In this document: in pieces, positions 5,395 through 11,417 of the stretch
Numbering within the stretch: position 1 is the stretch's first letter
Layout: every line of letters begins with the position of its first letter
Assembly (NCBI GenBank): GCA_016875645.1
Contig: VGPE01000042.1
Span: 1 to 15,684, forward strand
DNA length: 15,684 bases
Origin: Chloroflexota bacterium
GTDB lineage: Bacteria > Chloroflexota > Limnocylindria > Limnocylindrales > CSP1-4
Direction: 5' to 3'
Notes under the pieces: model-generated
Databases searched by the model: none
Seen by the model: the letters and a program-made list of their open reading frames with translations, nothing else
Told to the model about the DNA's origin: nothing
Program-made: the position numbers and the translations under genes

Positions 5395-6141
5395 CTACCG
5401 AATCAGAACGTGAACGGCCCGGCGCCTGAACACCTGCAACTGCGCGACCAGCGCGACGCCAGCGGTCACCGCGACGGTAGGCCCGTTGGCGGTGATCCAC
5501 TGGGTGTTCATCACCGTCGCCACACCGGGCGTCACGACGATGGTGACGCCGGTGAGCCCCAGGTCCTGGTAGAGCCCGACCGTCGCGACACCGGCGGTGA
5601 CCGTGACCGTGGGCCCGGTGGCCTCGAACGTCTGGTGCGCGAGGACCGCCGCGGTGCCCGGCGTGATGCTGACAGTCGGCCCGTCGATCGTGATCGCGAA
5701 CGCCAGTTGTGGGACACCCGGCGTCACCGTGATCACCGGCCCGTCGAACGCAGCACCCAGGGCGATGTTCGGCGTGCCCGGCGTCACCGCGACGGTGGGC
5801 CCGTCCACCACGAAGGAGCGGTCGATCGTCGGCGTACCGGGGGTCACCGTGACGGTGGGACCCACGAGCTGCACAGCGAGCTCGAGCGCCGGGGTTCCCG
5901 GCGTGACCGTGACGGTTGGGCCCGCGGCTTCGATGGTCAGCGCAACGGCTGGCACACCCGGGGTGACGGTGACGACCGGCCCGTCCGGGGAAGTCAGCAG
6001 GTCGGGGACAACGGTGGCTGTGCCTGCGGTGACCGTGACTGTGGGCCCGCTGGGGGTGATCGACACCGCCAGGGCGGGCATGGTGCCGTACGCGGCGCCG
6101 CCGTAGCGGACGGTGCCCGTCGCGGGCGCGGTGACCGCCAT
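5395..6141 (-). CDS. Tandem-repeat beta protein, ten GPTVTVTPG units
   Basis: The 248-residue product is nearly all repeat. After a 31-residue lead (ending MPALAVSITPS), ten units start at residues 32, 54, 74, 94, 114, 134, 154, 176, 198 and 220. Each begins G-P/V-T/V-V-x-V-T-P/A-G and continues with a hydrophobic strand. Unit lengths are only 20 or 22 residues, which keeps beta alternation in register and suggests a beta-solenoid or fibrous shaft. The last unit ends in a basic tail (QVFRRRAVHVLIR). There is no signal peptide and no cysteine. It is the last gene of the late arm, three bases after a tail-fibre gene, so a virion surface, fibre-tip or attachment role is likely but unproven. No known family is recognised. 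Confidence 0.8.
   Translation of the reverse strand: MAVTAPATGTVRYGGAAYGTMPALAVSITPSGPTVTVTAGTATVVPDLLTSPDGPVVTVTPGVPAVALTIEAAGPTVTVTPGTPALELAVQLVGPTVTVTPGTPTIDRSFVVDGPTVAVTPGTPNIALGAAFDGPVITVTPGVPQLAFAITIDGPTVSITPGTAAVLAHQTFEATGPTVTVTAGVATVGLYQDLGLTGVTIVVTPGVATVMNTQWITANGPTVAVTAGVALVAQLQVFRRRAVHVLIR
5440..6048 (-). repeat. Ten coding tandem repeats of 60 or 66 bp
   Basis: Units on the - strand start at 6048, 5982, 5922, 5862, 5802, 5742, 5682, 5616, 5550 and 5484. The conserved core encodes GPTVTVTPG; flanks diverge. Five middle units are 60 bp and four outer ones 66 bp; the last is partial in its variable part. The core is close to palindromic, so the opposite strand also reads as repeated PGVTVTVGP. 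Synonymous and spacer differences show the duplications are not recent copies. Confidence 0.85.
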
Positions 6142-6144
6142 TGG

Positions 6145-6969
6145 CTACGCCGCGGCCTCGTAGATGAGTTGGAACGTGAAGGTATCACCGTTCGCGATGG
6201 TGAAGTCGCCGTTCCCCATCTTGTTGCCGTACCCGTCGTAGTTGAACCCGACACCATATATGTTGACGAACATGCACGTCCCGGCACGGACCGTCGTACC
6301 GGAGTCGAAATACATGAAGGACCCGACCGCCATCTCGCTGCCGTAACTCTTGGGGACCACCGGCCACGTCGAGTAGATCGGGTTCGACGCGGTGCCTGCC
6401 CCGGTGAACGAGATGCGGGCGACGGCGATGATGAGCCGCCCGACGCGCATGTAGGAGGAGTCGGAGTAGGACTGCGAAGGCGTCGACGACTGCGTGATGA
6501 CCGGCGCCCATGCGCTCCATGCCGCGAGCGGGCCGATCTGCTGCCACGCAGTATTCCCCTGGTTGTAGACCTCGAGCCCGTTGATCTCGACGTTGGAGAA
6601 CACCTGCCCGTCGTAGGGCAGACCGCCGGTGCTCGGCCGGTCCGCCGTGTTGCCCACCAACGTCCAGTCGGAGGCGAGCGGCCCCGCCACCCATACGGTG
6701 CCCGTCGCGTGCTGCACGGCCGACGTGCCTTCCCGGCCGCGCACGATCGTCGCCGACGCCGCCGACGCCGTATGCGCCGTCACGTACACGACCTCGGGGC
6801 CGGTGCCCGCGCCGAGCGGGTCGAGAATGATCTTGCAGAACTGCGTCGATCCGATCGCGGGAAGGTTCGCGAGCGCGGCGCTGTTCAGGGTCGTGCCGCC
6901 GATCGCGAGCGGATTGTTGGTGATCGTGCCCGACACGAAGTTGGGCCGCACCACAATCTCGTTTGCCAT
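6145..6969 (-). CDS. Tail fibre / receptor-binding-type virion protein
   Basis: The 274-residue product starts at ATG 6969 with GGAG eight bases upstream. Residues 10-100 hold a beta module common in phage tail proteins (TTLNSAALANLP, GPEVVYVTAHTA, TIVRGREGTSAVQHATGT). Residues 118-145 carry the short GQVFSNVEINGLEVYNQGNTAW-type motif often found before fibre tips. Residues 150-274 resemble C-terminal fibre domains (SAWAPVITQ, YMRVGRLIIAVARISFTG, WPVVPKSYGS), a beta-sandwich expected to form trimers and touch the receptor. The same N-terminal module recurs in two other proteins of this operon. A minor tail or capsid fibre is also possible. It is followed three bases later by the repeat protein. 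Confidence 0.75.
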   Translation of the reverse strand: MANEIVVRPNFVSGTITNNPLAIGGTTLNSAALANLPAIGSTQFCKIILDPLGAGTGPEVVYVTAHTASAASATIVRGREGTSAVQHATGTVWVAGPLASDWTLVGNTADRPSTGGLPYDGQVFSNVEINGLEVYNQGNTAWQQIGPLAAWSAWAPVITQSSTPSQSYSDSSYMRVGRLIIAVARISFTGAGTASNPIYSTWPVVPKSYGSEMAVGSFMYFDSGTTVRAGTCMFVNIYGVGFNYDGYGNKMGNGDFTIANGDTFTFQLIYEAAA

Positions 6970-6987
6970 CTCAGGTTCTCCGTGCGA

Positions 6988-7062
6988 TCAGGGCTTCGTC
7001 ATGGAACGTTCGTCCATCGCGGCGTTGCCGGTGAGCGCCGCGAGATCCCTGTTGTCAGCCAC
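6988..7062 (-). CDS. 24-residue micro-ORF with consensus ribosome binding site
   Basis: GTG 7062 is preceded by a perfect AGGAGG (- strand, 7073-7068) with a five-base spacer; this site overlaps the stop codon of the preceding gene. The frame encodes 24 residues (VADNRDLAALTGNAAMDERS and MTKP) and stops 18 bases before the tail-fibre ATG. The ~100-base gap between the two virion genes is otherwise unexplained, which supports translation. The function is unknown: it may be a small structural peptide, a translational coupler or a gene remnant. Confidence 0.5.
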   Translation of the reverse strand: MADNRDLAALTGNAAMDERSMTKP

Positions 7063-7067
7063 CGGGG

Positions 7068-7073
7068 CCTCCT
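7068..7073 (-). promoter_or_regulatory. AGGAGG ribosome binding site for the 24-residue micro-ORF
   Basis: A six-base consensus on the - strand, read 7073 to 7068, five bases before GTG 7062. It is among the best-matched sites in the late arm although the ORF behind it is tiny. Confidence 0.6.
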
Positions 7074-7485
7074 AGGCCAGGGTCGCGAAGGTGTTGCCCG
7101 TGAACGTCACCGCGATGTTGCCACCGTTCGGCGTCACCGGGAGGCCGGTCGTGGCCGAGTCCCAGGTGATGATGAGCGGCGAGGTCGCCGGCGAACCGGA
7201 GTCCTTGTACGCGGTGAGGTAGTCGGCCACGTCACCGGTGACCGACGTGAACGTGGCCCCGACCGAGGATGCGGTCGCGCCCGAGACCGTGACTGCGCAG
7301 GTCACGGTGCTCAACACGGTCGGCGTGTCCACGTCGTCGTAGTCCACCGTCGAGGCGGTGATCGTGCCCGCGTCCGTCTGGTCGAGCAGCGCGAGCTTGA
7401 TCGTGTCGGTGTTCAGGTCGATGAACGAGTGGGTCGCGTTGCCGAGCATCGCGGTCAGCCACTCCGTGTGCTTGATCGTTGCCAT
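7072..7485 (-). CDS. Small virion structural protein
   Basis: The 137-residue product begins MATIKHTEWLTAMLGNATHSFIDLNTDTIKLALLDQTDAG. The DLNTDTIKLALLD stretch is typical of a widespread family of small phage structural proteins found in tail or capsid regions, in which a similar W/N-x-D-TIKxALL motif precedes beta strands. The remainder is Thr/Ser/Gly-rich beta sequence with repeated TVxGATxSSV-type segments and one cysteine. ATG 7485 shares its A with the preceding stop codon (TGATG). It is probably a minor tail or decoration component; the exact position in the particle cannot be read from sequence. Confidence 0.65.
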   Translation of the reverse strand: MATIKHTEWLTAMLGNATHSFIDLNTDTIKLALLDQTDAGTITASTVDYDDVDTPTVLSTVTCAVTVSGATASSVGATFTSVTGDVADYLTAYKDSGSPATSPLIITWDSATTGLPVTPNGGNIAVTFTGNTFATLA

Positions 7486-7865
7486 CAGTCGCCTCCGGTC
7501 GAGATCGGCATCGCGAACTTCTCGATGAGCTGGATCTCACGACCCGGCGCGATCTGCTGGGTGGGCGGATCGGCCACGACGTTGACCATCTCGAAGGGGT
7601 TGTCGCCCTCGCCGCCCGGGGTGACGAGCGACTGGAACACCTCCCACACGGTCTCCGACACGATGGCGGTCCCGTCCCGCAGCTGGACGTGGTAGTTCTT
7701 GGCGAAGTGCTGGACGCCGCAGATCGAACAGATCGGCTGCACGACCTCGAGCGCCTGGCCATCGGCCGGAGGCGGGAACGGACGGCGGTGGTCGATGACC
7801 ACGATCATCCCGTTGTCGGGGAACTGCAGCTCCGGGCGGGGCTGGATGCGGATTCCATCGGCCAT
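7485..7865 (-). CDS. Small phage protein with CxxC half zinc ribbon
   Basis: The 126-residue product has PICSICGVQHFAKNYHVQLRDGTAIVSETVWEVFQ at about residues 44-78. The C-x2-C followed by two His and a VSE motif matches small actinophage proteins near the tail genes that carry a half zinc ribbon and a two-strand hairpin. The N-terminus is Pro-rich and contains VVIDHRRPFPPP. The C-terminus (QIAPGREIQLIEKF) is beta-like. It starts at ATG 7865, after 24 non-coding bases; the ribosome-binding site is weak. A structural or assembly role is inferred from its place among virion genes. Confidence 0.6.
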   Translation of the reverse strand: MADGIRIQPRPELQFPDNGMIVVIDHRRPFPPPADGQALEVVQPICSICGVQHFAKNYHVQLRDGTAIVSETVWEVFQSLVTPGGEGDNPFEMVNVVADPPTQQIAPGREIQLIEKFAMPISTGGD

Positions 7866-7889
7866 CGGTCAACCCTACTTTCCTAGTGG

Positions 7890-8333
7890 TCAGGGGGCCT
7901 GGAACTGGAGCTCGACCATGAGCCCCTTCGCTCCGGTGCCGGCTGCGCTCACGTCGATGCGGAGCTCGTCGGCGGTGGCCACGTGGTCCTGGCTGGTGTC
8001 GATCACCGCGGCGGTCGCCGCGGTGCTGCTGTCCTTCTCGTTGGCATCGATCGTCAGCGCCGTGGAGAGCATGTTCTGGCCTGTGGTCACGTTGTGGACC
8101 TGGCAGGTGACCAGGCCGGAGCTCGACACCGTGGTCACATGGGCCGCGACCGCGACCAGGTTCATCCCGTTGAGCGTGTCCGGGATGCGGGTGAAGGCCT
8201 TGTCGCTCGTAGTGAACGCAGCGCCCAGCGGGTCGGCCACGTACATGATGATGACGTGGGTGGCCGAATAGGCCGGGCCCTCCGGCCCCTGGGTTTCGAC
8301 GGGCGAACCGTCCGGCCCGTACTTACGCCACAC
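7890..8333 (-). CDS. Beta-rich virion protein
   Basis: The 147-residue product starts at GTG 8333 with GGAG seven bases upstream and overlaps the preceding gene by 11 bases in another frame. Residues 1-22 are a Gly/Pro linker (YGPDGSPVETQGPEGP). The rest is a predicted beta-sandwich: FTRIPDTLNGMNLVAVAAHV, GLVTCQVHNVTTG, MLSTALTIDANE, ELRIDVSAAGTGAKGLMVELQF. Jelly-roll domains with this strand pattern are frequent in phage fibre and decoration proteins. There is no catalytic motif. It is likely a small virion component. Confidence 0.6.
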   Translation of the reverse strand: MWRKYGPDGSPVETQGPEGPAYSATHVIIMYVADPLGAAFTTSDKAFTRIPDTLNGMNLVAVAAHVTTVSSSGLVTCQVHNVTTGQNMLSTALTIDANEKDSSTAATAAVIDTSQDHVATADELRIDVSAAGTGAKGLMVELQFQAP

Positions 8334-8637
8334 CGGGGTCTCCGAGGATCGTCAGCGTGACCGCGCTGGCGCTGTCGCAGTCGATGGTGATGGTCTGCCC
8401 GGCGCGCAGCACCATCTCGCCCGCCCACTCCATGCCCTCGTTCGCGTCGAGCGTGAAGCGGTGCCAGCGGTTGGCGTCCGAGGTGCCGTCGAGCAGGACC
8501 TTCACGATGTACCCGGCGCCGGCGCCGATCGCCTGGAAGCGCATGTTGCGGATGCGCGTCGTCTGGCCTGCGGGGACCGTGTAGACGGTCTCGACCGCAG
8601 CCGCGAGCGTGCCCTGGTACAGGATCGTGTCGAGCAT
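8323..8637 (-). CDS. Small beta-sandwich virion protein
   Basis: The 104-residue product begins at ATG 8637, sharing its A with the previous stop codon (TGATG). The pattern TLAAAVETVYTVPAGQTTRIRNMRFQ, then HRFTLDANEGMEWAGEMVLRAGQTITID, then SAVTLTILG, is that of a widespread phage structural family whose members read LYTVPAG...L...AGD.I.V. Such proteins are beta-sandwich capsid, tail or fibre decorations. The frame continues upstream for a long way without a stop codon, but that stretch is the shadow of the amidase and membrane-protein genes. Confidence 0.7.
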   Translation of the reverse strand: MLDTILYQGTLAAAVETVYTVPAGQTTRIRNMRFQAIGAGAGYIVKVLLDGTSDANRWHRFTLDANEGMEWAGEMVLRAGQTITIDCDSASAVTLTILGDPGVA

Positions 8638-9071
8638 CAGGTCACCGGATCCTCGATGCCGAGGCTCTGGAACACCGCGCCGAAGCGAAGGCCGTCGTCC
8701 ACCAGGTGCTTCTGCTGGTCGGCGCGCAGCCCGCGCTGCTCGTTGAGCATGAGCTCCTGACGCACACGGCCCTCGGTCGCAGCGCTCGCCATCTCGCGCA
8801 TCCCTTCGGCCATGCGCTCCTGGCGTCCCTCCATCCGCTCCTGGCGGATCTCCATCGACTCGAGCCGCTTCGACTGGCTGTGGATCGCGTCCCCCGTCTT
8901 GATGCCGTTCGGGCTTCGCACCTCGTCCTGCGCCGCCTTGGCGTGCCCGCTCGCGCGCCTGGCCATGATCGCCGCGAGCACCCCACCGATGGCCGCGATG
9001 GTGCTGGGGATGACGACGATCAGCGCGATCGCCACGTCGCTCCCATCGGTGTCCCCTGCCACGGCGAGCAT
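8637..9071 (-). CDS. DUF2746-like membrane protein with coiled coil (holin-like)
   Basis: The 144-residue product has one hydrophobic helix at about residues 13-36 (VAIALIVVIPSTIAAIGG), then a basic stop (MARRASGHAKA), the segment RSPNGIKTGDAIHSQSKRLE, and a long charged coiled coil with an internal repeat (IRQERMEGRQERMAEGMREM). This order matches DUF2746-type proteins of actinophages, which lie beside the endolysin and are thought to be lysis accessory or second holin proteins. ATG 9071 has no strong ribosome-binding site; GTG 9035 (residue 13), preceded by GGGAG, is an alternative start. It is three bases after the amidase gene, supporting a role in the lysis cassette. Confidence 0.65.
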   Translation of the reverse strand: MLAVAGDTDGSDVAIALIVVIPSTIAAIGGVLAAIMARRASGHAKAAQDEVRSPNGIKTGDAIHSQSKRLESMEIRQERMEGRQERMAEGMREMASAATEGRVRQELMLNEQRGLRADQQKHLVDDGLRFGAVFQSLGIEDPVT

Positions 9072-9074
9072 CGC

Positions 9075-9812
9075 TCAGACCCTGAGCGTGGTGCCGTCCA
9101 GCACCTCGACGACGATCTGACGGACCTCCACCGCGGTCACGCCGCCGCCGCCGCCACCCGCAGGCGGAGCCGGGGGCTGCACGACCGCGGCGAGGCTCAC
9201 GGGATCGAGGTTGATCAGCGGCACGGCGTCCCTGCCGCCTCCGGCCTTCCAGTCGAGCGCCGGCTGGGGGATGCCGTAGGCGCCCTCGGGCCCGGACAGG
9301 TCGAGCACGACCCTGCCTCCGGCGATGAGCGCCGCGATGGGCACTCCGAACACGGTCTTGCCCCACGCGATGAACATCTCCGGCACCTCCGGTGTCGTGG
9401 TCACACCCCCGCCGACGACGGGGAGAGCACCGCCCAGCACCCAGTCTCGCACGGGGTCTCCAGGGCAGGCGGTTGGGAAGAACGTCGAGTGCGCGTGGAC
9501 GTGCTCGCGCGGGTTGCGGAGCGTCAGCTGGTACGCCGTGTGCTGCGCCTCGCGGGTGAACTCCGTGCCCACGGTGCCGAGGTAGCACCAGGCCTCGAGG
9601 TTGAGGTTGGCCCAGTTGTTGCCGCTGGCCTGGTTGGGCCCCTCGTAGGACAGCCAGAAGCCGCCGTGGTGGCAGAAGTGGCCGTTGTAGGCGCCGCCCC
9701 AGCGGTAGCCCATCCGCTCGTGCATCGCGATGACGCGGTTGCGGTGGTCCTCGCAGTTGGCGTGGTCGTCCTCGGGCGGGGTGACCGAGTAGTGGAAGAT
9801 CGTGCCGAGCAT
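9075..9812 (-). CDS. Endolysin: N-acetylmuramoyl-L-alanine amidase (Amidase_2 type)
   Basis: The 245-residue protein starts at ATG 9812 with GGAGG four bases upstream; the longer frame from 9845 is not needed. Residues 1-130 fit a zinc amidase: H7 (IFHYSV), H108 and C116 in HSTFFPTACPGDPV, with the H-x7-C spacing of T7-type lysozymes. The core also has GYRWGGAYNGHF and WANLNLEAWCYLG. It would cleave the amide bond between MurNAc and the stem peptide. A linker (VVGGGVTTTPEVP) leads to a second small beta domain (residues ~145-210), maybe wall binding, then Pro and six Gly and a 20-residue tail (EVRQIVVEVLDGTTLRV). There is no signal peptide, so release needs a holin, matching the adjacent membrane genes. 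Confidence 0.82.
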   Translation of the reverse strand: MLGTIFHYSVTPPEDDHANCEDHRNRVIAMHERMGYRWGGAYNGHFCHHGGFWLSYEGPNQASGNNWANLNLEAWCYLGTVGTEFTREAQHTAYQLTLRNPREHVHAHSTFFPTACPGDPVRDWVLGGALPVVGGGVTTTPEVPEMFIAWGKTVFGVPIAALIAGGRVVLDLSGPEGAYGIPQPALDWKAGGGRDAVPLINLDPVSLAAVVQPPAPPAGGGGGGVTAVEVRQIVVEVLDGTTLRV

Positions 9813-10156
9813 CAGGCCTCCGGGTCGGGAGGAACGATCGCGCACGGCGCCGGCGCACCGGCTCGCTGGATCGTGGCGGGGGAGTAGACGCCCTGGAACT
9901 CCGAGCCGCCCACGCTGATCTTGCCGATCGCCCCGTTGCGGGTGAGCAGCGCCTGGATGCGGGTGGCGATGAGGCTCACGGTGGTCACGGTGGCGACGGC
10001 GACGCGCACCTCGTCCTGCCAGCTGTCGGGGAGCAGCACGCCGATCTCGTTCGCGAGGGCGAGGATCGCGCCGCAGACGGCGATGGTGCCCATCACCACC
10101 CAGCCGACGAGCTTCGCGGGCTCCTCGAGCCAGCGGGGGTAGGTGCTCTGGATCAT
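9812..10156 (-). CDS. Holin-like membrane protein, two helices
   Basis: ATG 10156 is chosen because AAGGGG lies six bases upstream; the frame upstream to 10240 is Arg-rich shadow sequence over the fibre gene. The 114-residue product has a first helix at about residues 16-42 (LVGWVVMGTIAVCGAILALA), a short acidic loop (LPDSWQDE), and a second helix at about 50-72 (VRVAVATVTTVSLIATRI). A basic and Gly/Pro-rich tail follows. The two-helix layout, size and one-base overlap with the amidase start make it the best holin candidate. Proteins of this form are common next to actinophage endolysins; no exact family is claimed. Confidence 0.65.
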   Translation of the reverse strand: MIQSTYPRWLEEPAKLVGWVVMGTIAVCGAILALANEIGVLLPDSWQDEVRVAVATVTTVSLIATRIQALLTRNGAIGKISVGGSEFQGVYSPATIQRAGAPAPCAIVPPDPEA

Positions 10157-10169
10157 GGGGTGCCCCTTC

Positions 10170-11417
10170 TCAGGTGGCGATGCAGACCATCGCGCCGAGG
10201 TACGGCGGCATGTTGTTGTGAGCCTCGCCGCCCCCCGCATTCTGGTTGACCGCGGTGGTGTTCTGGTTGGTGGCTGTCGCCGCCTGATTGATGGCCGTCG
10301 TGTTCTGGTTGGTGGCCGTGGTGTTCTGGTTGGTCGCGGCCGTGCTCTCAGTGTTGGTTTTCTGGTCGATCACCGCGCCGCCAGGGTCAAACGCTGCGAC
10401 CGCGTACGCCGACCCCGAGCCGTAGTCCGTGGTCAGGAAACCGCCGATGATGCCGGGATTGTGGTCGTGGGCGTCCTGGGTGTGGGTGTGGACGTTCTGC
10501 GTGTGGGTGTGCGCATCTTGGGTGTGGGTGTGGCTGTTCTGGGTGTGCGTGTGCGCGGTCTGGGTGTGCGTGTGGACCGGCATCTGCGCTTCGCTCAGCG
10601 TCACCGTCGCCGCACCACCCGTCGCGGCGACCGCGTAGGAACCACCCGACCCGACACGCATCCGGTCCTCGGCGTCCGGGACGTTGAAGGTCGTCGTGCC
10701 GTTGCCGGCGCCGTAGGTGGTGCCGATCTTGGCGAACAGGTCGGCGTAGGTGGTGCGGCTGACCGCGGCACCGTCCGCGGGCAACAGGACCAGGCGCCCG
10801 TCCGGGTACACCTCGGTCGGCGCGCTGGTCCCGGCGTAGTCCACGTAGGTCCCAGGGACGTAGCAGCGGGCGTGGATCGTGATCGTGTCACCGGGGTCAT
10901 CGACGGTGATCTCGATGCCATCGCCGGCAACGAGCGCAGCCCCGATGTAGTCCCGCACACCCTCGGCCAAGCCGGTCACGTCCCCGAGCACATGGCTGTG
11001 CGACGACGCGGCCTTCTCGGTGTCGAGCTCCGCGATGGCGGTCTGCACCGTGGTTGCCGCGATGTTGCCCGTGGGCGTGAAGGCGATCGCCGACGCAGCG
11101 TGCGCGCCGGACGAGTCCTCGAGGTGGTCCTCCCACCGCTGGCACGACGGGGCATCGGACGTGTGCTCCGCGGTGGCCCCGGCGTCGTGCGCGAGCGGCG
11201 CGGTGCCGCCGTACCCGCGGTCGAGCCCGGCAAGCGCGGTGCCGGTGCGCGTCGCGACGTACACCAGCTCCTCGCCCGCGGTGCCTCGCCCGAGCGTCAT
11301 GACGAAGTTGGAGGTCGGCCAGCCGGTCCCATCGGTGACGGTGGCGGTCTCCTGCGTGTCGTTGATCGCGCCGGCGAGCGTGGTCGCTACGGCGGTCGCG
11401 GAGTAGTTCTGTCCCAT
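10170..11417 (-). CDS. Tail-collar fibre protein with His-rich and Asn/Gln heptad repeats
   Basis: The 415-residue product starts at ATG 11417 (TGATG with the previous stop codon; ATG 11420 is equally possible). Residues 1-85 hold the beta module also found in two neighbours (GEELVYVATRTG, LDRGYGGTAPLAHDAG). A helical and low-complexity middle follows. Residues ~190-255 are a phage tail-collar domain (LLPADGAAVSRTTYADLFAKIGTTYGAG, TTTFNVPDAEDR). Residues 282-316 are five HTHTQxx heptads. Residues ~358-392 are five ATNQNTT-like heptads. The C-terminus EAHNNMPPYLGAMVCIAT is the classic collar ending. HxH repeats in T4-type fibres coordinate iron along a trimeric needle, so this tip probably does too. 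It is likely a trimeric fibre or spike for host attachment. Confidence 0.85.
   Translation of the reverse strand: MGQNYSATAVATTLAGAINDTQETATVTDGTGWPTSNFVMTLGRGTAGEELVYVATRTGTALAGLDRGYGGTAPLAHDAGATAEHTSDAPSCQRWEDHLEDSSGAHAASAIAFTPTGNIAATTVQTAIAELDTEKAASSHSHVLGDVTGLAEGVRDYIGAALVAGDGIEITVDDPGDTITIHARCYVPGTYVDYAGTSAPTEVYPDGRLVLLPADGAAVSRTTYADLFAKIGTTYGAGNGTTTFNVPDAEDRMRVGSGGSYAVAATGGAATVTLSEAQMPVHTHTQTAHTHTQNSHTHTQDAHTHTQNVHTHTQDAHDHNPGIIGGFLTTDYGSGSAYAVAAFDPGGAVIDQKTNTESTAATNQNTTATNQNTTAINQAATATNQNTTAVNQNAGGGEAHNNMPPYLGAMVCIAT
10240..10344 (-). repeat. Five 21-bp repeats encoding ATNQNTT-like heptads
   Basis: Units occupy 10324-10344, 10303-10323, 10282-10302, 10261-10281 and 10240-10260, each encoding variants of TTATNQN. 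The third unit has diverged (AINQAAT). A seven-residue polar beta repeat inserted just before the conserved collar C-terminus. Confidence 0.85.
10470..10574 (-). repeat. Five 21-bp repeats encoding HTHTQxx heptads
   Basis: Units of exactly 21 bp run from 10574 down to 10470 and encode HTHTQTA, HTHTQNS, HTHTQDA, HTHTQNV and HTHTQDA, followed by a final HDHNPG. Third-base differences between units (ACC/ACG, CAG/CAA) argue against very recent duplication. They code for HxH metal-site repeats in the collar fibre. Confidence 0.9.

Noticed and set aside
5440..6048. CRISPR-like array
   Set aside because: The 60/66-bp periodic DNA stays in one open frame, has no unique spacers between identical repeats, and has no cas1/cas2 nearby; it encodes a repeat protein.
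5386..7695. A 769-residue + strand frame across the late genes
   Set aside because: It lies opposite several well-supported virion genes, is extremely Arg/Gly/Asp-rich, and begins inside another gene's end. Long antisense frames are expected at this GC content.
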